From positions 15,828,001 through 15,892,000 of the forward strand of contig NC_069368.1 of NCBI RefSeq assembly GCF_021730395.1: a stretch of 64,000 nt of DNA, given 5' to 3'. The position numbers and the translations under genes are program-made. Each line of letters starts with the position of its first letter. The first letter of the stretch is position 1. This document shows, piece by piece, positions 9,911-22,692 of this stretch. Source of the stretch: Mercenaria mercenaria. Its lineage: Eukaryota > Mollusca > Bivalvia > Venerida > Veneridae. Under the pieces are notes generated by a model that saw only the letters and a program-made list of their open reading frames with translations, did no database searches and was not told where the DNA came from.

Positions 9911-12264
9911 GAATTATGAGGGGGAGAGGCCCATAAACTAACCCTTACGGAAGGAGTTAAGAAAGAGGTGTGGTTTTCAATAACAACTTTCTGGCTTCTG
10001 TTTGATAAATATTTTCAGTCAAGTGTGTAGGATGTTATCACGAATGCCATAATGGCGATGCTTCAGACGTTTCTGTGACATTTTATCGGACGTTTTGTTG
10101 AAATCTGAAAAACATTCTTTGAATTTTTCACATTTATCCAGTCCAACCGAGTGACCCTTCGTTGTGATATTTAGATTTGCGAAATTGCTTGTTTAAGGAA
10201 ATTGTTGGTCTCTAGATGGCTCACGATCTGATGGATAAGTTAACAATATGTTTTAAATATCACCTTGAACGATTCCCTGCTACCGTGGTGAGGTCTGTAA
10301 TATAAGACTTAATTGAAAAGGGGAAAACTTCTCCGTAGATACTTAAACAAACTGACTAAGTACACGATATTATTAGGTAAGATATAATTAGGAGATGTTG
10401 CCTATAAAACGGGAGGTTTGGCCATTTAGATTTGCAACAGTTTCAATACTCCAACATAATTGACAGAAAAGGTACGCCTTTCTGAGTTCGGTTCACGGCT
10501 GCTGAAGGCATGGCAATTAATGTTGACTTTCTTGGCGAATACACTTTTAAACTGGTTGTTAAGGTTAAGTTAAGTTAAGGATGCTTGCCTTTATCTCAGG
10601 AGAACTATGTTAACATTTTTCTAACTCCACACTTTGGCTTTTGTTGAAACATTTGTATCTCTCCCAGATATGGACATATTTCAGTGAAACTTGGACACAC
10701 TATTTATGATCATTCATTTTTTTTAAACTTACCAGTGTGCTGTGATAACCCTAAAACCATAAGTCACGTAATGGGTACATCCGGGTGCTGGTCGCTGTAA
10801 TATAATTAGTACCTTCAATAAAATAAAACAGTTTTACAGTCAACATTTTGAAGCAAACAGTTACTTTTACTTCCGATTCTATAAGTTATCGTTGTTCTAT
10901 TATATCAAAGTAAAATGATCAGTAAATAATGTGTCCAATTTTCATTGAAATGTGTCACTATTTGACAGAGACGAAAAAACAACAACACAATTTGGAGTTG
11001 TATAGCTGTTGTAGGCGCGCTTTGCTTCTTGTTGCTTAAAGCACTGTCAAAATGAACTGCCACCAATCCCTGAAACTGCCTTTCAGAAATTCATTAATGA
11101 GGAACATCTATATGCTTAACAAATATTCTAACGGAACACTTAGGTTTTGACAGTATCTTAGTTTAGAAAAGTATAATTTGAATGTTATAATATTACTCTT
11201 TAAAAAAATACCATGTTAAAAAATAGATCACAGAAACACATTCATGTATGGAGAAAGAAAAGCTTATAGCACATTTTTTTATCAAAGTAAGTATCTACAT
11301 CTTTGTGTCCATTTATTAAAGGTTGGCTTTTTAAAGGTTCTCGCATACAATGCTGCTTACTTTTGTGGAGATAGTGTGATGTAGAAAGTATTTCTGGCAT
11401 TCGAAAATGACAAAAAAGAGAAAAATTCTTTAATTAATGATTGTCAAACGTACAAAATAATCATTTTAATTAATCATTTCAAGTGTCTTCGGATGAGTTA
11501 TTCTGGAAAGGCGGCCTATGCATTTGCCGAATGTTACCTCTGACACAATGTTTTAACCCTTCGCGGTCTCGTGTAATTTCGAGACATTTAACTTATACTT
11601 CAGCCTGTACTAAGTACATGTAAAATGAGAGCGGTAAATATTTTTTTTTGTTGCTATTTAAACAAAAACAACAAAGGAATACAAGTGGAATCTTAATGAT
11701 TGAATATAGCTGTAAAACATAACGGCTGTCATCCTCCGAACTAGCAAGATGCTTTCTCGTTGAATCGAGGTGTGTACTCAGTTGCAATGGAACTTCAAAA
11801 AGAAGTAAAGACTTCCATTAGATCTTATTGAAACTAAGAACTATTGTACAGTTGTTGTTATATAAAGAAATGTTTTGCACACAAACGGTCACTGCTTCTT
11901 ATTTTGAGTTTAAAGCTTTCCCATTGGATCTAAATGAAAACAAAAATGTGAAAAGATGTACATTTAGTTTTTATTTAGACCAAAATATGTACGTGATACT
12001 GCAATATGCCATGGTTTGTCAAAACAAGCATGCACTTTGGAAATAGACAAAATTTCCAGCGTCGCGTCAATTATGAACAAGAGGCGTGTAGAAAAACTTT
12101 TCGAGGCTTTTTGATAAAGATTGTTTGCTGTTTTGTTTCAACAATGACCACTGGTGTCAGCAGTCTTTGGGTGTCGTGTGACGGTTGTAAAAATTCTCCC
12201 CGTACTTGGATTCAGTGTTGTTATATTTTCTGGTTCTTTGGGAACAGGGAGTAAATTAATTTTC
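9911..12264. other. Intergenic sequence without recognised features
   Basis: About 2.3 kb with only short, unremarkable open frames (for example 11828-12046 and 12006-12254). None has recognisable domains or splice-flanked structure. Confidence 0.5.
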
Positions 12265-12400
12265 ACTGAGTTCCGCTTTAGCCGTAGCTAGTGGGCGTGA
12301 GAAGTGTCGCACATTTCATTACCTCTCTTGAACAGACTCAATCAAACCGTCTTCTATTATGTTGTTTAGTTGCGTTCTATATGCTTCCAGGATACCTTTT
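12265..12400 (-). repeat. Dispersed repeat R1, copy 3
   Basis: On the minus strand it reads TGGAAGCATATAGAACGCAAC, GGTTTGATTGAGTCTGTTCA, GAGAGGTAATGAAATGTGC and a degraded GCTAAAGCGGA. The order is the same as in the copies at 53786-54110 and 63368-63625. Confidence 0.7.
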
Positions 12401-13764
12401 CACATTTTTTATTTGTTAAACGGGTGGTAGTCGACGAGAAGCCCACCTGGAATTCATGGAACAACTTAATCATGAAATCGAGCCCACGTGAGGTATCATT
12501 TTTACCCCGCATCGTCTAGTCTAGGCTGATAATGATAAAACAATGCCAGTTTAATTAATCACCATCTATTATGAATTATCAGAGTGATGCTTGCCGCATA
12601 GAGGTCTAAATACTGAATTCTTTACCCCAAATTTACCATAACCTTATTTGATATTTGTGTCATTTAACTCGTTAGAGGCAATATATCTGTCAAATGACGA
12701 AATCTGAAATTACGTTTTCCAATGCAAGAACATTTATATTTACATAAAAATGCCCTTCGGATTTTACAGTTGTCAAAAAAGACGAAGTCAATACATATTA
12801 ATTTTAAAAGTATTTTCTGGAAATATTTACCTGGAAATATTTACCATTGTCTCAGGATACATTACACCCGTTAGATTGACTATACTGGTAATCAGTGCTT
12901 GCGTCTACTAGGACGAGATATTTTCAGATAAGATATTCAAAATAGTTGTATTTTAACACAAAAAAAATGCGTGTTAACATAAGAACATAAGTCTTAAATA
13001 TTCATCCTTCCGGCATGATCGCACCTGGCAGCTTTTTCGTTATTACTAAAACATATTTTATACATTTCGACGGTAATTAATTCATAGCTTTGCATTCTTG
13101 ATCGCTGATCGTGATAGATCTATGTATAATTCAACAATGTTTCCGTTGCACGTGCATTATTTCGGAAAACAGATGTATGCATAGCATGCCATTCCTGCAC
13201 GGGCCAGCGTTAATAGAAGTGCTGTAAATAACAGACACATAATCAACTGAATATTTTCTTAATCAAATAGGTAAAAGTAATTAAGTCAAATATTTGCATT
13301 TTGATGTTAAAACAGTACTTAGTCTCGCGTTTTTCTGTCCGTACATTTTTCTGTGCTAAAAAAGTGCTAGCAGTAAAGAAACTAACTGATCCCATATATA
13401 TCAAATTCCGGACCAGTCGGAAAGTGTCAACAGGTTATGGATTATTGCACGTGCAAGGACTAAATTAATGACGTGGATATTTGCAGTCTATCATTTATAT
13501 AGACAAGATATCTTGGTATGTGCAAGCACAAGGACGCGGAAATTAAAATGTTTCAATGATGTGAAGAAAAATTGATTTTTTCTGGTGCGGACATAAAATA
13601 ATATCATCAAGATTCATGCACACATAATCAAATACTAGAAACGATGAATACAGCTTTATGTATTACGACATAATCCATCTTTTCTAGTCTATTTAGATTA
13701 TCTTTAGAAAATAGGACAGGAAGGTGGTTTGTTAAAGCCACATAATCTTTTATATTAATTTATC

Positions 13765-13860
13765 TCCAGCGCTCGACATATGATCGCATGCGCGAGATAA
13801 TATGTCGCACGCTCAAGTTAAGATGTAGTGTGCTCGACATAATATTTCGTGCTTTCAGTT
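13765..13860. repeat. Short degenerate tandem repeat of CGCTCGACATAATATGTCG type
   Basis: Four imperfect units of about 22-27 bp contain CTCGACAT, GCGAGATAATATGTCG, CTCAAGTTAAGATGTAG and CTCGACATAATATTTCG. The units have partial dyad symmetry. Function unknown. Confidence 0.5.
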
Positions 13861-13934
13861 AAACAAATCATGCCTTTCTTACACTTTATGTAACAGTGTT
13901 GGCTTCTTATACAAACAGTGCGGATATAATATTT

Positions 13935-14045
13935 TTATGATACGATCTGTGAGAAGAGCTTTAGAAAAATAGAACACAACCAAACAAAATATCTGAAGAC
14001 TGGATAATGATCCCCAGAGGTAATGAAATGTGCAACATTTGAGCC
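13935..14045 (+). repeat. Dispersed repeat R1, degraded copy 4
   Basis: It contains GATCTGTGAGAAGAG, TAGAACACAACCAAAC and AGAGGTAATGAAATGTGCAAC in the R1 order. The central GGTTTGATTGAGTCTG part is replaced. Confidence 0.55.
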
Positions 14046-14399
14046 ACTATCTCCGCATAGTGTGTGATTTTGATATTTATTTTCTTCACCAAGATCAAGG
14101 CAAATCGTTTTATGTAATTCCCACAAATATGCTGACATTCTTTATTCTTTTGTGAGAAGGATGTTTTTTAAAAAGAACATTGCAACAACACCAACAAAAT
14201 ACTTTTCTAAAATATAAAAATGAGTGTAATTCCAATATCAATGAGACCACACGAAAGTCCAAACAAATATAGAACTGGTGACACGAATCTTCTTGCCGTT
14301 GTCATGCATATTTTCTATAAATAATGAAACCTTATTACAGGTTACTTGATCTCAATAGGAATGCAAGTCTAATTTCGATACACAAAACCTGAGGGAAAA

Positions 14400-15047
14400 T
14401 AGTGCTGAACATTGACATGGTTGAGTCAGCGACTACCTGAAAACTAATGCGCAGCGTATATTTCATGTCATACGCATTATTGTACTCCAGTCTGTATGTC
14501 AATAGGATTATTGTGAAAATATATTGTCTTTTTCCTCTTTTTCCTAGAGATACGATCATAGCTATTATCCTGTTTAGCTATTATCCAGTTTTGCAGTATG
14601 CATATATTATGTAAATAAGACAACACAATGTAGCAACACTGTCGAAATTGTTTAGATATGTCAAAGTGGGGGAGGAGAGGGGGATGGGGATTTTGCTGAA
14701 CAACGGACAAATACATCAGTCAGAGGGGAAAGTGTGCTCAACAATAACAATGTTTGAGCCATGAACTGACTTCTAACCACAATGCATCTAAAAAAAGTAA
14801 TAGTATGCAGAGTATATTTCATGTCCGTCGCCTGTAAAGAACAAAACGTATAATTGTACTACAGTCTGTAAACTTTTGTACTACTATAAAAAGGATTATT
14901 GTGAAAAGATATTGTTTTTTTTTTCCTCGAGATATGATCGTCGCTATTCTGTTTTATACATCAAGTTTTGCTGTATGCATATATTATGTAAATAAGACAA
15001 GACAATGTAATAACATCGGCGAAATTCTTTAGGTATGTCAAAACAAT
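14400..15047. repeat. Old tandem duplication of ~320 bp
   Basis: The segments 14400-14690 and 14735-15047 are similar. Shared blocks are GCAG(c/a)GTATATTTCATGTC, AGGATTATTGTGAAAA, a TTTTTCCT run, GAGATA(C/T)GATCGT and TATGCATATATTATGTAAAT followed by AAGACAA. Neither copy has a convincing open frame. Confidence 0.75.
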
Positions 15048-16077
15048 TGCATAGTTGAATTTAACTGCAACTTTAATTTAATGCACTTAAAGATAGGTTA
15101 ATCGTGTTTAATCGTACATAACAAAATCCGTAACAAAATAGCCTCAAGTTAAGTACATGCATTTAAATATGTGTATTATCGGAAAGACAGTACGATCTAT
15201 AAATAGACGACCACAAGCAATTATTTGTAATAATATATCATTCATAATACATGTAAACACACATTATTGCATGACTGTACTTCCAGTTTTGTGCATTTTG
15301 TATAGGATCTCAAAATAAATACAAAGGTAGTTTGTTAACTGCATGGAGGAGAAATTTAAGGTAAGATTATTTATTTCTTAAATCATGACATAATCGAATT
15401 AATTTTAATTAACAAAGAATGGGTACCTGTCTTGTTTATGTATATATTGGCTCGTACCTTCGTGATATTAGAACAGTGTTCAAAATGGGGAAAATGGAAT
15501 GATACAGAGCATTCCCCAGCCACACCATGAACACTAGACGTCCAGGACATTTTAGACAGATTATTGCTTTCCAAGTGTTTAATTAGTTTGTTTTATATGT
15601 TACATGCTCTAAATCAGCCATACCTCTGAAATGAAATCTTCAATATTGAAGAATCCTATTGGATATTACATGTTCATTATAGGATAAGTTTTAATCCTGA
15701 CATATACAGTGCATGTGCTGACGATCGACTTGTGACTAATCGACGTTCGGCTTCATCATTTTACCAAGAGTCTAGCTGTTACTAGTTACATTGTTTGTTG
15801 TATTAACGCAAAAGCTACTAACAATATTTCATGATTTCTACAACACAAATCAGTAAATTCTGCAACCTTTGTTGAACTGTGAAAGCGTCAAAGATTGTAT
15901 TAGTTCGTTTGATAATAATTTGACCTAAAATTCAATAGAAGATAGTATAAATGTGCACTTGTGTAACATTTCATGTTATCAATGTTGGGAACCCCAACAT
16001 TTTATGTTAATTGTTTTTTTCAACTATGCACGACTATATACAAGTGACTGCGACAAATCACCTTGTTTGTTGGGCCA
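15048..16077. other. Intergenic sequence without recognised features
   Basis: About 1 kb of AT-rich sequence; nothing recognised on either strand. Confidence 0.5.
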
Positions 16078-16545
16078 TTTGGTCGTTGGTCTAGTGGTGA
16101 CACGCTTGACTGTCAATCCAGAGGTCCGGATTTCGAATCCCGGTACAGAAACTTGAAATTTCCGAGATGCTCTTAAGTGTCTCCCACCTAAATAAGAGGC
16201 CTGTACTGGTTCTTCTCAGGAATTCGCGTGTATCGGTGGTATACATCGGACACGTTAAACTAAAGAAGCAGACTGATTCGCAAAGGGCTAGTCTAAGTTA
16301 GCCGGACAGGCCTGTATCTACAAAGGATTTCTCTATCTGTTCTGGGTGCTTTATCTCACTCTGTCCCTCTGTTCAGATCGCTCTGTGTCTGTACTAGTAG
16401 AGGATGAATCTCGCGCCCTGTGAGACTGCGTTTGCTATAATTTATGTAATGCGCCTTTGAACGTGTTTGTCATGAAAAGGGCGCTGTATAAATCTGGTAT
16501 AATAATCATACAAATGAAATAATAATGATAATAAAAATAATTTTT
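16078..16545 (+). mobile_element. tRNA-derived SINE (V-SINE/RUDI-like)
   Basis: The head (16080-16145) is a tRNA-like sequence. It has a D-arm/A-box TTGGTCTAGTGGTGAC, an anticodon loop of CTGTCAA (GTC, Asp-like) and a T-arm/B-box GGATTTCGAATCC. The body ends in AAAAGGGCGCTGTATAAAT followed by an ATAA-rich tail. That 3' block resembles the conserved domain of V-SINEs, such as the RUDI family reported from bivalves. The family link is from memory; the tRNA-like head and A/T tail are visible. The cloverleaf is imperfect, so this is a retroposon and not a working tRNA gene. Confidence 0.8.
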
Positions 16546-16799
16546 GTGTGTATGTTTGTAAAAGTAAAAAAAGAACGGCAAAAAAGCAATATTATAGGCA
16601 GAAACTGGCACACTGGCAGCCCCTTAACTGATCCCCAATCCAGGGCGATAGCAGTAAACATCGAATGACAGTAGTTTGCCCTAGCTCAACCAATTACCTT
16701 AATTATACTTGATCTTTAACTCTATAGATAAAGTCGGCTTGTAAACCAAGCATATATAGATGCCCTGGAAGGTAAAACATGCAGCGAGTACATAATGTA

Positions 16800-18920
16800 G
16801 ATGCCGTGTTTCACACTCGGTATTCTACTTAGACATGATGGCTTTGACCTGATTCTAGTCGTTACATAACTCTTGTAGTTGGCACACAAACCGATATCCA
16901 TAATGATTCTCTAGCGGTATTTTATGCATAACTTGCATTGCCTACACACCAAATTTGTACATTTTGTCCTCTCATTGCATGTGTTGCCTCGCTCTTGTAA
17001 CTTGCTCACCAAACATATCTTGATGGCTTTCCTCCCTACTGCGTGAGTTGCTTAACTCGAGCAGATTGTACACCAAACAGATTTCGAAGTCGTTCCACCG
17101 TCATCTCCTCCTTTATACACACAAATAGATACCAATATCTTTACTCCGACTGCACGAGTTGCCGAAGCTTGCATGCAAAACGGTTCTAATTGCATGAGCT
17201 GCATAGCTCCAGTTGCTTGTACAAAAATAAATATCGATGGCATTCCTTTGGCCATTTAATTGCATACCTTTAATAGCTAACACAAAAACATCTTTGGCAG
17301 CAAGTTATATAGATCTAGCAGCTTGCATGAAAACGCCTTTTAACTGCAATTTAAGCATAACTTTAATACCTCGAATACCAACCTTCTTCTGCTCTGACTG
17401 CACACGTGAATGTACACAAACATACATGATGGCTTTTCTTCCCTGCATGAGATGCATAGCTCCAGTTGCTTGCATACAGTTAACGATGGGTTTCATTTGA
17501 CTGTATGAGTTGCCTAGCTGTAGTAGCTAGCACACTGGCTCTCCTATGACTGGGCGAGATACGTGGTTTCAGCAGAAAGTATACAAAACAGAATAACTAT
17601 AACTTGATCCCGACTACAATAGTTGTAGCGCTCTAGTCGCTGTACATGCCAAAGAGATAAAGATGATTTGATCTTGACTACACTAGTTGTCGCGCTTTAG
17701 TCGCTGTATATACCGAAGAGATAACGATGGCTAGATACCAACTACACCAGTCGTCCGGCTCTAATCGTTTCATTTACCAAAGAGATAACGATGATTTAAT
17801 CCCGACTACACTAGTTGTCGCGCTCTAGTCGTTGTATTTACCAAAGAGATAACGATGTCTAGATACTGACTACACTAGTTGTCCTGCTCTAATCGCTTAT
17901 ATACCAGAGGGATAACTGTAACTTGATCCCGGCTATACTGTTTGTCCCACTCTAGTCCCGCTCTCGTCGCTTTATATACCAAAGAGATAACTATGTTTTG
18001 ATCCCGACTACACTGGTTCTTTCGCTCTAGGCGCTTTATATACCAAAAACATAGAAAACGATGGCTAGATCCAAATATAATAGTTCTTTCGCTATGATCA
18101 ATTTATCTACCAAACATATAACTATGGCTTGATCCCGAATACAGGAGCTATTTCAATCTAATTGCTTGATTTACCAAACAGATATACCAAATGTTATGTT
18201 GGCTTGATCCCGAGTACGCACAGTATTTATTTTGCGCTATTCGCTTTATTTATCAAACAGGTAATGATTGCTCGCTTCCGACTACAGTAACAATTTGCTC
18301 TAATCTTTAAATACTAAACAGGTATACCAAACAGATTAGGATGGCTTGATCTCGACTACAGTAATTATGTTTCCATATCCACTTTATTTACAAAACCGAT
18401 AACGATGGCTTGATCCCGACTACAGTAGTTATTTTTTATTCACCAAACTGAAAACGATGGGTTGATCCCGACTACAGTAGTGAATTTGCTCTAATCGTTT
18501 TATTTACCAAACCGATAACGATAGCCTGATCCCGACTACAGTAGTAATTTTGTTCTAATCGCTTTATTTACCAAACCGATAACGATAGGCTGATGCCGAC
18601 TACAGTAATGAATTTGCTCTAAAGGCTTTATTCACCAAACTGATAACGATGGCCTGATCCCGACTACAGTAATGAATTTGCTCTAATCGCTTTATTTAAC
18701 AAACAGATAACGATTACTTGAACCTGACTTAAGTAGTTATTTTGTCCTAATCGCTTTATTTACCAAACCGATAACGATGGTTTGATCTCGACTACTGTAG
18801 TTTATTTGCTCTAGTCGTTTTATTTACCAAACAGATAACGATGGCTTCATAAACCAAACAGATAACGATAGCTTGGTCCCGATTACAGTATTCTCACTCT
18901 AGCTTCCGGTTACAATTGTC
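16800..18920. repeat. Minisatellite array, 64-bp unit
   Basis: The best-preserved part (about 17,580-18,850) repeats a 64-bp unit with CTTGATCCCGACTACAGTAG, TTTGCTCTAATCGCTTTATT and ACCAAACCGATAACGATGG. The left part (16,850-17,560) is an older version around 'GCATGAGTTGCATAGCTCCAGT...CTTGCACACCAAACAGAT'. Similarity to the unit rises towards 18.5 kb. No coding frame of interest runs through it. Confidence 0.9.
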
Positions 18921-21579
18921 TTCTTCTAGTCGCTTGTGCGTGTGTGCGTGAGTACGTGCGTCCGAATCACCACATCTGCTTCTCTAGTTATTGTGCCTAA
19001 AATGCACCCCACCTATGAAAAGAAGTTGAAAACAACAAGATGAAAAGACTTGACTGGTATAAACGTTGAAAAAAGCCTATAATCATTATTGTAATGATAT
19101 GAAATTCATATCAATTTTGTCTTCGTTTAGATACTTAAAATCATTGCGCAGCTTTTCGTGTACATTCATTTTTGTTTGTTCAGTGTCGGCGGTTTATGAT
19201 ACTTATATCATTTTTAGATACTTTACAATTTCACACGAAGATTTCTATCCGACGGACAATTCAATACTCATCACGTGACGACTTTTCTCAAAATTTTAAC
19301 GATTTAACCGAGGAGATTTGTGGTGTTTTTGTAGACTTATATTTCGCTATTCTCAACGTTGCTCTTTAAACGTACATTTCAACTGTTAACTTTCTTTTAT
19401 TTGTTAAACCTTAAGAAAATTGCGACACATTTGTGCTTTCTTTTAAGAAGTGTGCGTGTTTGAATATCGCTAAATGTTATTTCCAGTGAAAACTTAATCA
19501 AAACATGCCGATGTTTAGCAAAAACAATCGCGTAAGAATTACTGTGAGCCACTGTAATAGTGTGGGAGCTGTTGCAGGTTATAATAAATCTCCTGTGAAA
19601 ATGTGTAAAAATCAGTTTCCATAGATACTAATTCTTTTTAGAATATAAATCTTGCATATTCCTTACCTCCCTCGGGTTTTTACTCTGCTTGTAATTAATA
19701 AAATTACAGGTGTAATAAGTTTTTTAAACTTAACGCTTAATTAATGTTTCCCTTTCATCATTATGAGCACATCATTACCTGGTTACATTAGATAGATATA
19801 TAAAGTTAAGTTTCCAGTCTTTTTACATGTCCGTACAAAGTGGACTTAATATTTGAGCAAAGTATTGGACTTTATATATTCAAGGATCAACAGGTAAAAT
19901 GCACATTTGTACATTCTAAGTAATACGTTCGTCAAACATGTTTTATCTGAGAAAAATTAACTTGATATTTGAATGTACTAAACAACCCGTATTATTAGTG
20001 AAATGTACTTTAAATTTACCTTCCCGCACTTACAGAAGAAAGCGATATCGGCTCATACCAGTTCATTCCTGTATCCAAAGAAATATAAAATTATTTTTAT
20101 AGCTCTTTGCTGTATCCAATGTTTTAATAAGATTTACACGACAGAAAAAATCCTAGGCCATTGGTAGGATTTCAGTACGTGGCGTCCGGAAATGACACTC
20201 GTTATAGACTTGATCTGCATATGATATGTTATCATTCTCGAATTTAACCTGCATGAACTGTAATTTTAAGATACAGACACCAGTGCTTGGTCTTAACGGA
20301 ATCGAACTTGTTCAGATCATTTTATATGTTTTAAAAGGTTCTTAAAACATTTATTGAAAAAAATAATATTAGTCAATGCTTTTGCGTGCAGCCTTTCAGT
20401 GTGACAGTATACGCACTTCTTGCAAGTGGGCATGCATATTAATGAAAAGAAGGAATCGCGAAACCCATTTAGTGTCTAATTCATCTGTTTCCACACAGAA
20501 GCAGAAGCGTAAGCCTAATTGATTAAAATAGAGATTCCTGCAACCACAGATCTTTGATATCGTAATTATATATTTATCAAAGAGACACGTAATACTGAAA
20601 GATGATCACGATATTTTTAGCTTTGCACAATTTCTGTGTGAGTAACTGCTGCAGATATTGCTCCAGAGGAATAAGTTTCCACTGCAGACAGTCTCTCATT
20701 GTAATTCAATATATTTGCAAATAGCTGCACTCAGCTCTGTTTTACAGACGACGTGTTGTTGTTTTTTGTTTTTACATTTCTTTGTGAGCAAAGTCTGTCT
20801 GGATATAACGTAAAATTTCCCCTCGTAACTCATGAGTTGTAAACTTAACTTGAATTGGATAACTTAATATATAAATTTGAAGGTGAGAATAAATTTCTTA
20901 TGTTAAATCATCCGCGGTACAATCAGTCATTGATAATGAGAAAACAGGTGTCTGTATTAAACGCAGGCTCATGAGACAAACAGAAATTGAAAGAGGTTCT
21001 GTGACAACTTCTGCGGACTATTCGAATTTTGAGCGTTTGATGTAACTTTTATCGATAGGTTTTTGACTCCTAATTGGTTAGATCTATCAGACCTGATCAG
21101 TCAAATAAATATGCGACAATCACGTTTTTCGCATCGTTTGTATTTACATTAAATGCAACTTTAAAATACACATTAAACATGCATGTCTGTCATAGAACAA
21201 AAACGTTCCCTCAGAGAAATTCGTACTGTTAGCAATATTTTCACAGGAAAACATATATATCTGTTTCCACGGATCAATATCTAGGAAGATCTTAAGTTTG
21301 TGAAACTTGGTTATGTCAATATCACTAGAAGCACACGGTTCTCTGCTATATATCAAATTCTGACAATTGGATTTATTTACAACAAAGTTTCTCATAAAAG
21401 GATATTGTTATTGGAATGGCGTAGAACATAGAGAGATTATATGGACTAATTTACATGTACATTGTAGGAAATGATATATGAGTGATATGTTAAAATGAGA
21501 CACATTCATCACGTTGAAAGAACAGAATGGTACAAGAGTCATTTTCCTATCTAACATTAGACATTCTGTTTATTTTCAG
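18921..21579. other. Sequence upstream of the 294-residue gene; no features recognised
   Basis: About 2.6 kb with only short open frames. It presumably contains the 5' flank and upstream non-coding exon(s) of the gene at 21627, but no promoter could be identified with confidence. Confidence 0.4.
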
Positions 21580-21580
21580 G
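21566..21580 (+). other. Likely 3' splice site ahead of the 294-residue ORF
   Basis: The pyrimidine-rich CTGTTTATTTTCAG|G ends with AG at 21578-21579. The exon would start at 21580, 47 bases before the ATG, so the start codon probably lies in a second exon behind a spliced 5' UTR. A very short upstream ORF (ATG GCG AAC AGT TGA, 21581-21595) begins one base into this exon and could reduce translation. Confidence 0.55.
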
Positions 21581-21626
21581 ATGGCGAACAGTTGATTCGA
21601 TTCTGCTAGTCACCAGGTACTATTTC

Positions 21627-22511
21627 ATGGCAAAAGAGCAGTCGTCGTCGTCAAGCCGGCGGCATCTTCATAAGAAAATAAACGAAATGGTGCATAACAT
21701 TGAGGCGGTAATGGTTAACATTAACAGTGTTATAGGCGAGGTAAATGTCCTAGTAAAGGAGATAGACCATATAACAGAGAGACTGGAAACTCATTATGAA
21801 AATAAAATAAAGAAACAAGAAATTTTATTAGATGCAAACCGGAATCACTGCGAAGTGCTGAATACACCCGGTGTATCTAATCCGTCAAAATTAAACACCC
21901 CGTCACCATACATGGACTATACATATCTTGATCTTGCAAACGACTGTGATACTTGCCATGAAAATGTGCATAGTTTTACTTTTAATGAAAAATATCCTTT
22001 ATGGATACAACATAACTCGTGGAAAGCCGAACATTCTATGTCGGAAATATCCGAAGTTTCCTCCGGAAGTGACTCAAACAATCTGGCTTCCGGTGACAGT
22101 GACGATAAATCTTGGCAAAGCGTTTCTAATATAGGAAGGAGGAATGAATGTGTTCACAAATATCAACATTTAGATAAATCAGCCGGTAAATTCCTACAAG
22201 AGGATGTAGTCAAGTTTTCAAAATGTTGCCGTAATTCACATAACGATCTCAGTGAAAAGTATTGTGGGGTGTACGAACAAATAATGGAACAGCAGTTGGA
22301 AGATCTGGAAGCAGCGTCTTTCGATTTCATAGAAACTAACCAGTTTAGTGACACGATTTCTTCCGGATGTACAAGTGAGGATTTTTCTCACGAGTTTTTA
22401 CAAAATTCCGGTTATTTTGATACTTATAAGACGAACTCTCTCGAGCAGAGCAAACCTGCTTGTGTCACAGTGCGAGAGTTTAGTGATTCCAACTCTAGCA
22501 TGTCTGAGTAA
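21627..22511 (+). CDS. 294-residue protein with N-terminal coiled coil, possibly PRR16/INSYN1-related
   Basis: An uninterrupted frame starts at ATG 21627 (acceptable context TTTCATGG) and stops at 22511. Residues about 14-52 form a predicted coiled coil (HKKINEMVHNIEAVMVNINS, continuing to LVKEIDHITERLE). This segment aligns without gaps to the N-terminal helix of vertebrate PRR16/Largen and INSYN1 as I remember them. Shared positions include I, V, E, V, V, E, V, I, D, T and L, giving roughly 11 identities in 37. The rest is acidic, Ser/Asn-rich and probably disordered, with SSGSDSNN and SGDSDD stretches. The conserved RERVRF block of PRR16/INSYN1 is not seen. There is no signal peptide or membrane segment. 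A splice acceptor sits upstream and a poly(A) signal downstream. I am fairly confident it is a real gene; the family link is weak. Confidence 0.7.
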   Translation: MAKEQSSSSSRRHLHKKINEMVHNIEAVMVNINSVIGEVNVLVKEIDHITERLETHYENKIKKQEILLDANRNHCEVLNTPGVSNPSKLNTPSPYMDYTYLDLANDCDTCHENVHSFTFNEKYPLWIQHNSWKAEHSMSEISEVSSGSDSNNLASGDSDDKSWQSVSNIGRRNECVHKYQHLDKSAGKFLQEDVVKFSKCCRNSHNDLSEKYCGVYEQIMEQQLEDLEAASFDFIETNQFSDTISSGCTSEDFSHEFLQNSGYFDTYKTNSLEQSKPACVTVREFSDSNSSMSE

Positions 22512-22686
22512 CAAGGGGACACGGTCGGAAATTTCTAATTTCTTATATACGAGTACTTAAAATGTAGACGTTTAGATGTACATATTTTGTACATAAGTGA
22601 GGATGTGAAAACAGGTCATATGTCAATAAGCTGAATAACTCTGCAAAACCACCGTTACGAAACGGCATGAATTACCATCATGCATA

Positions 22687-22692
22687 AATAAA
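22687..22692 (+). terminator. Polyadenylation signal AATAAA
   Basis: Canonical hexamer about 175 bases after the stop codon of the 294-residue ORF. It is the first such signal downstream and would give a short 3' UTR. Confidence 0.5.

Noticed and set aside
11828-12254. Two overlapping short plus-strand frames
   Set aside because: No recognisable family, no supporting signals, and the second runs into a dispersed repeat.
16078-16150. Functional tRNA-Asp gene
   Set aside because: The stems are imperfect and a SINE body with A/T-rich tail follows directly, so it is a retroposon head.
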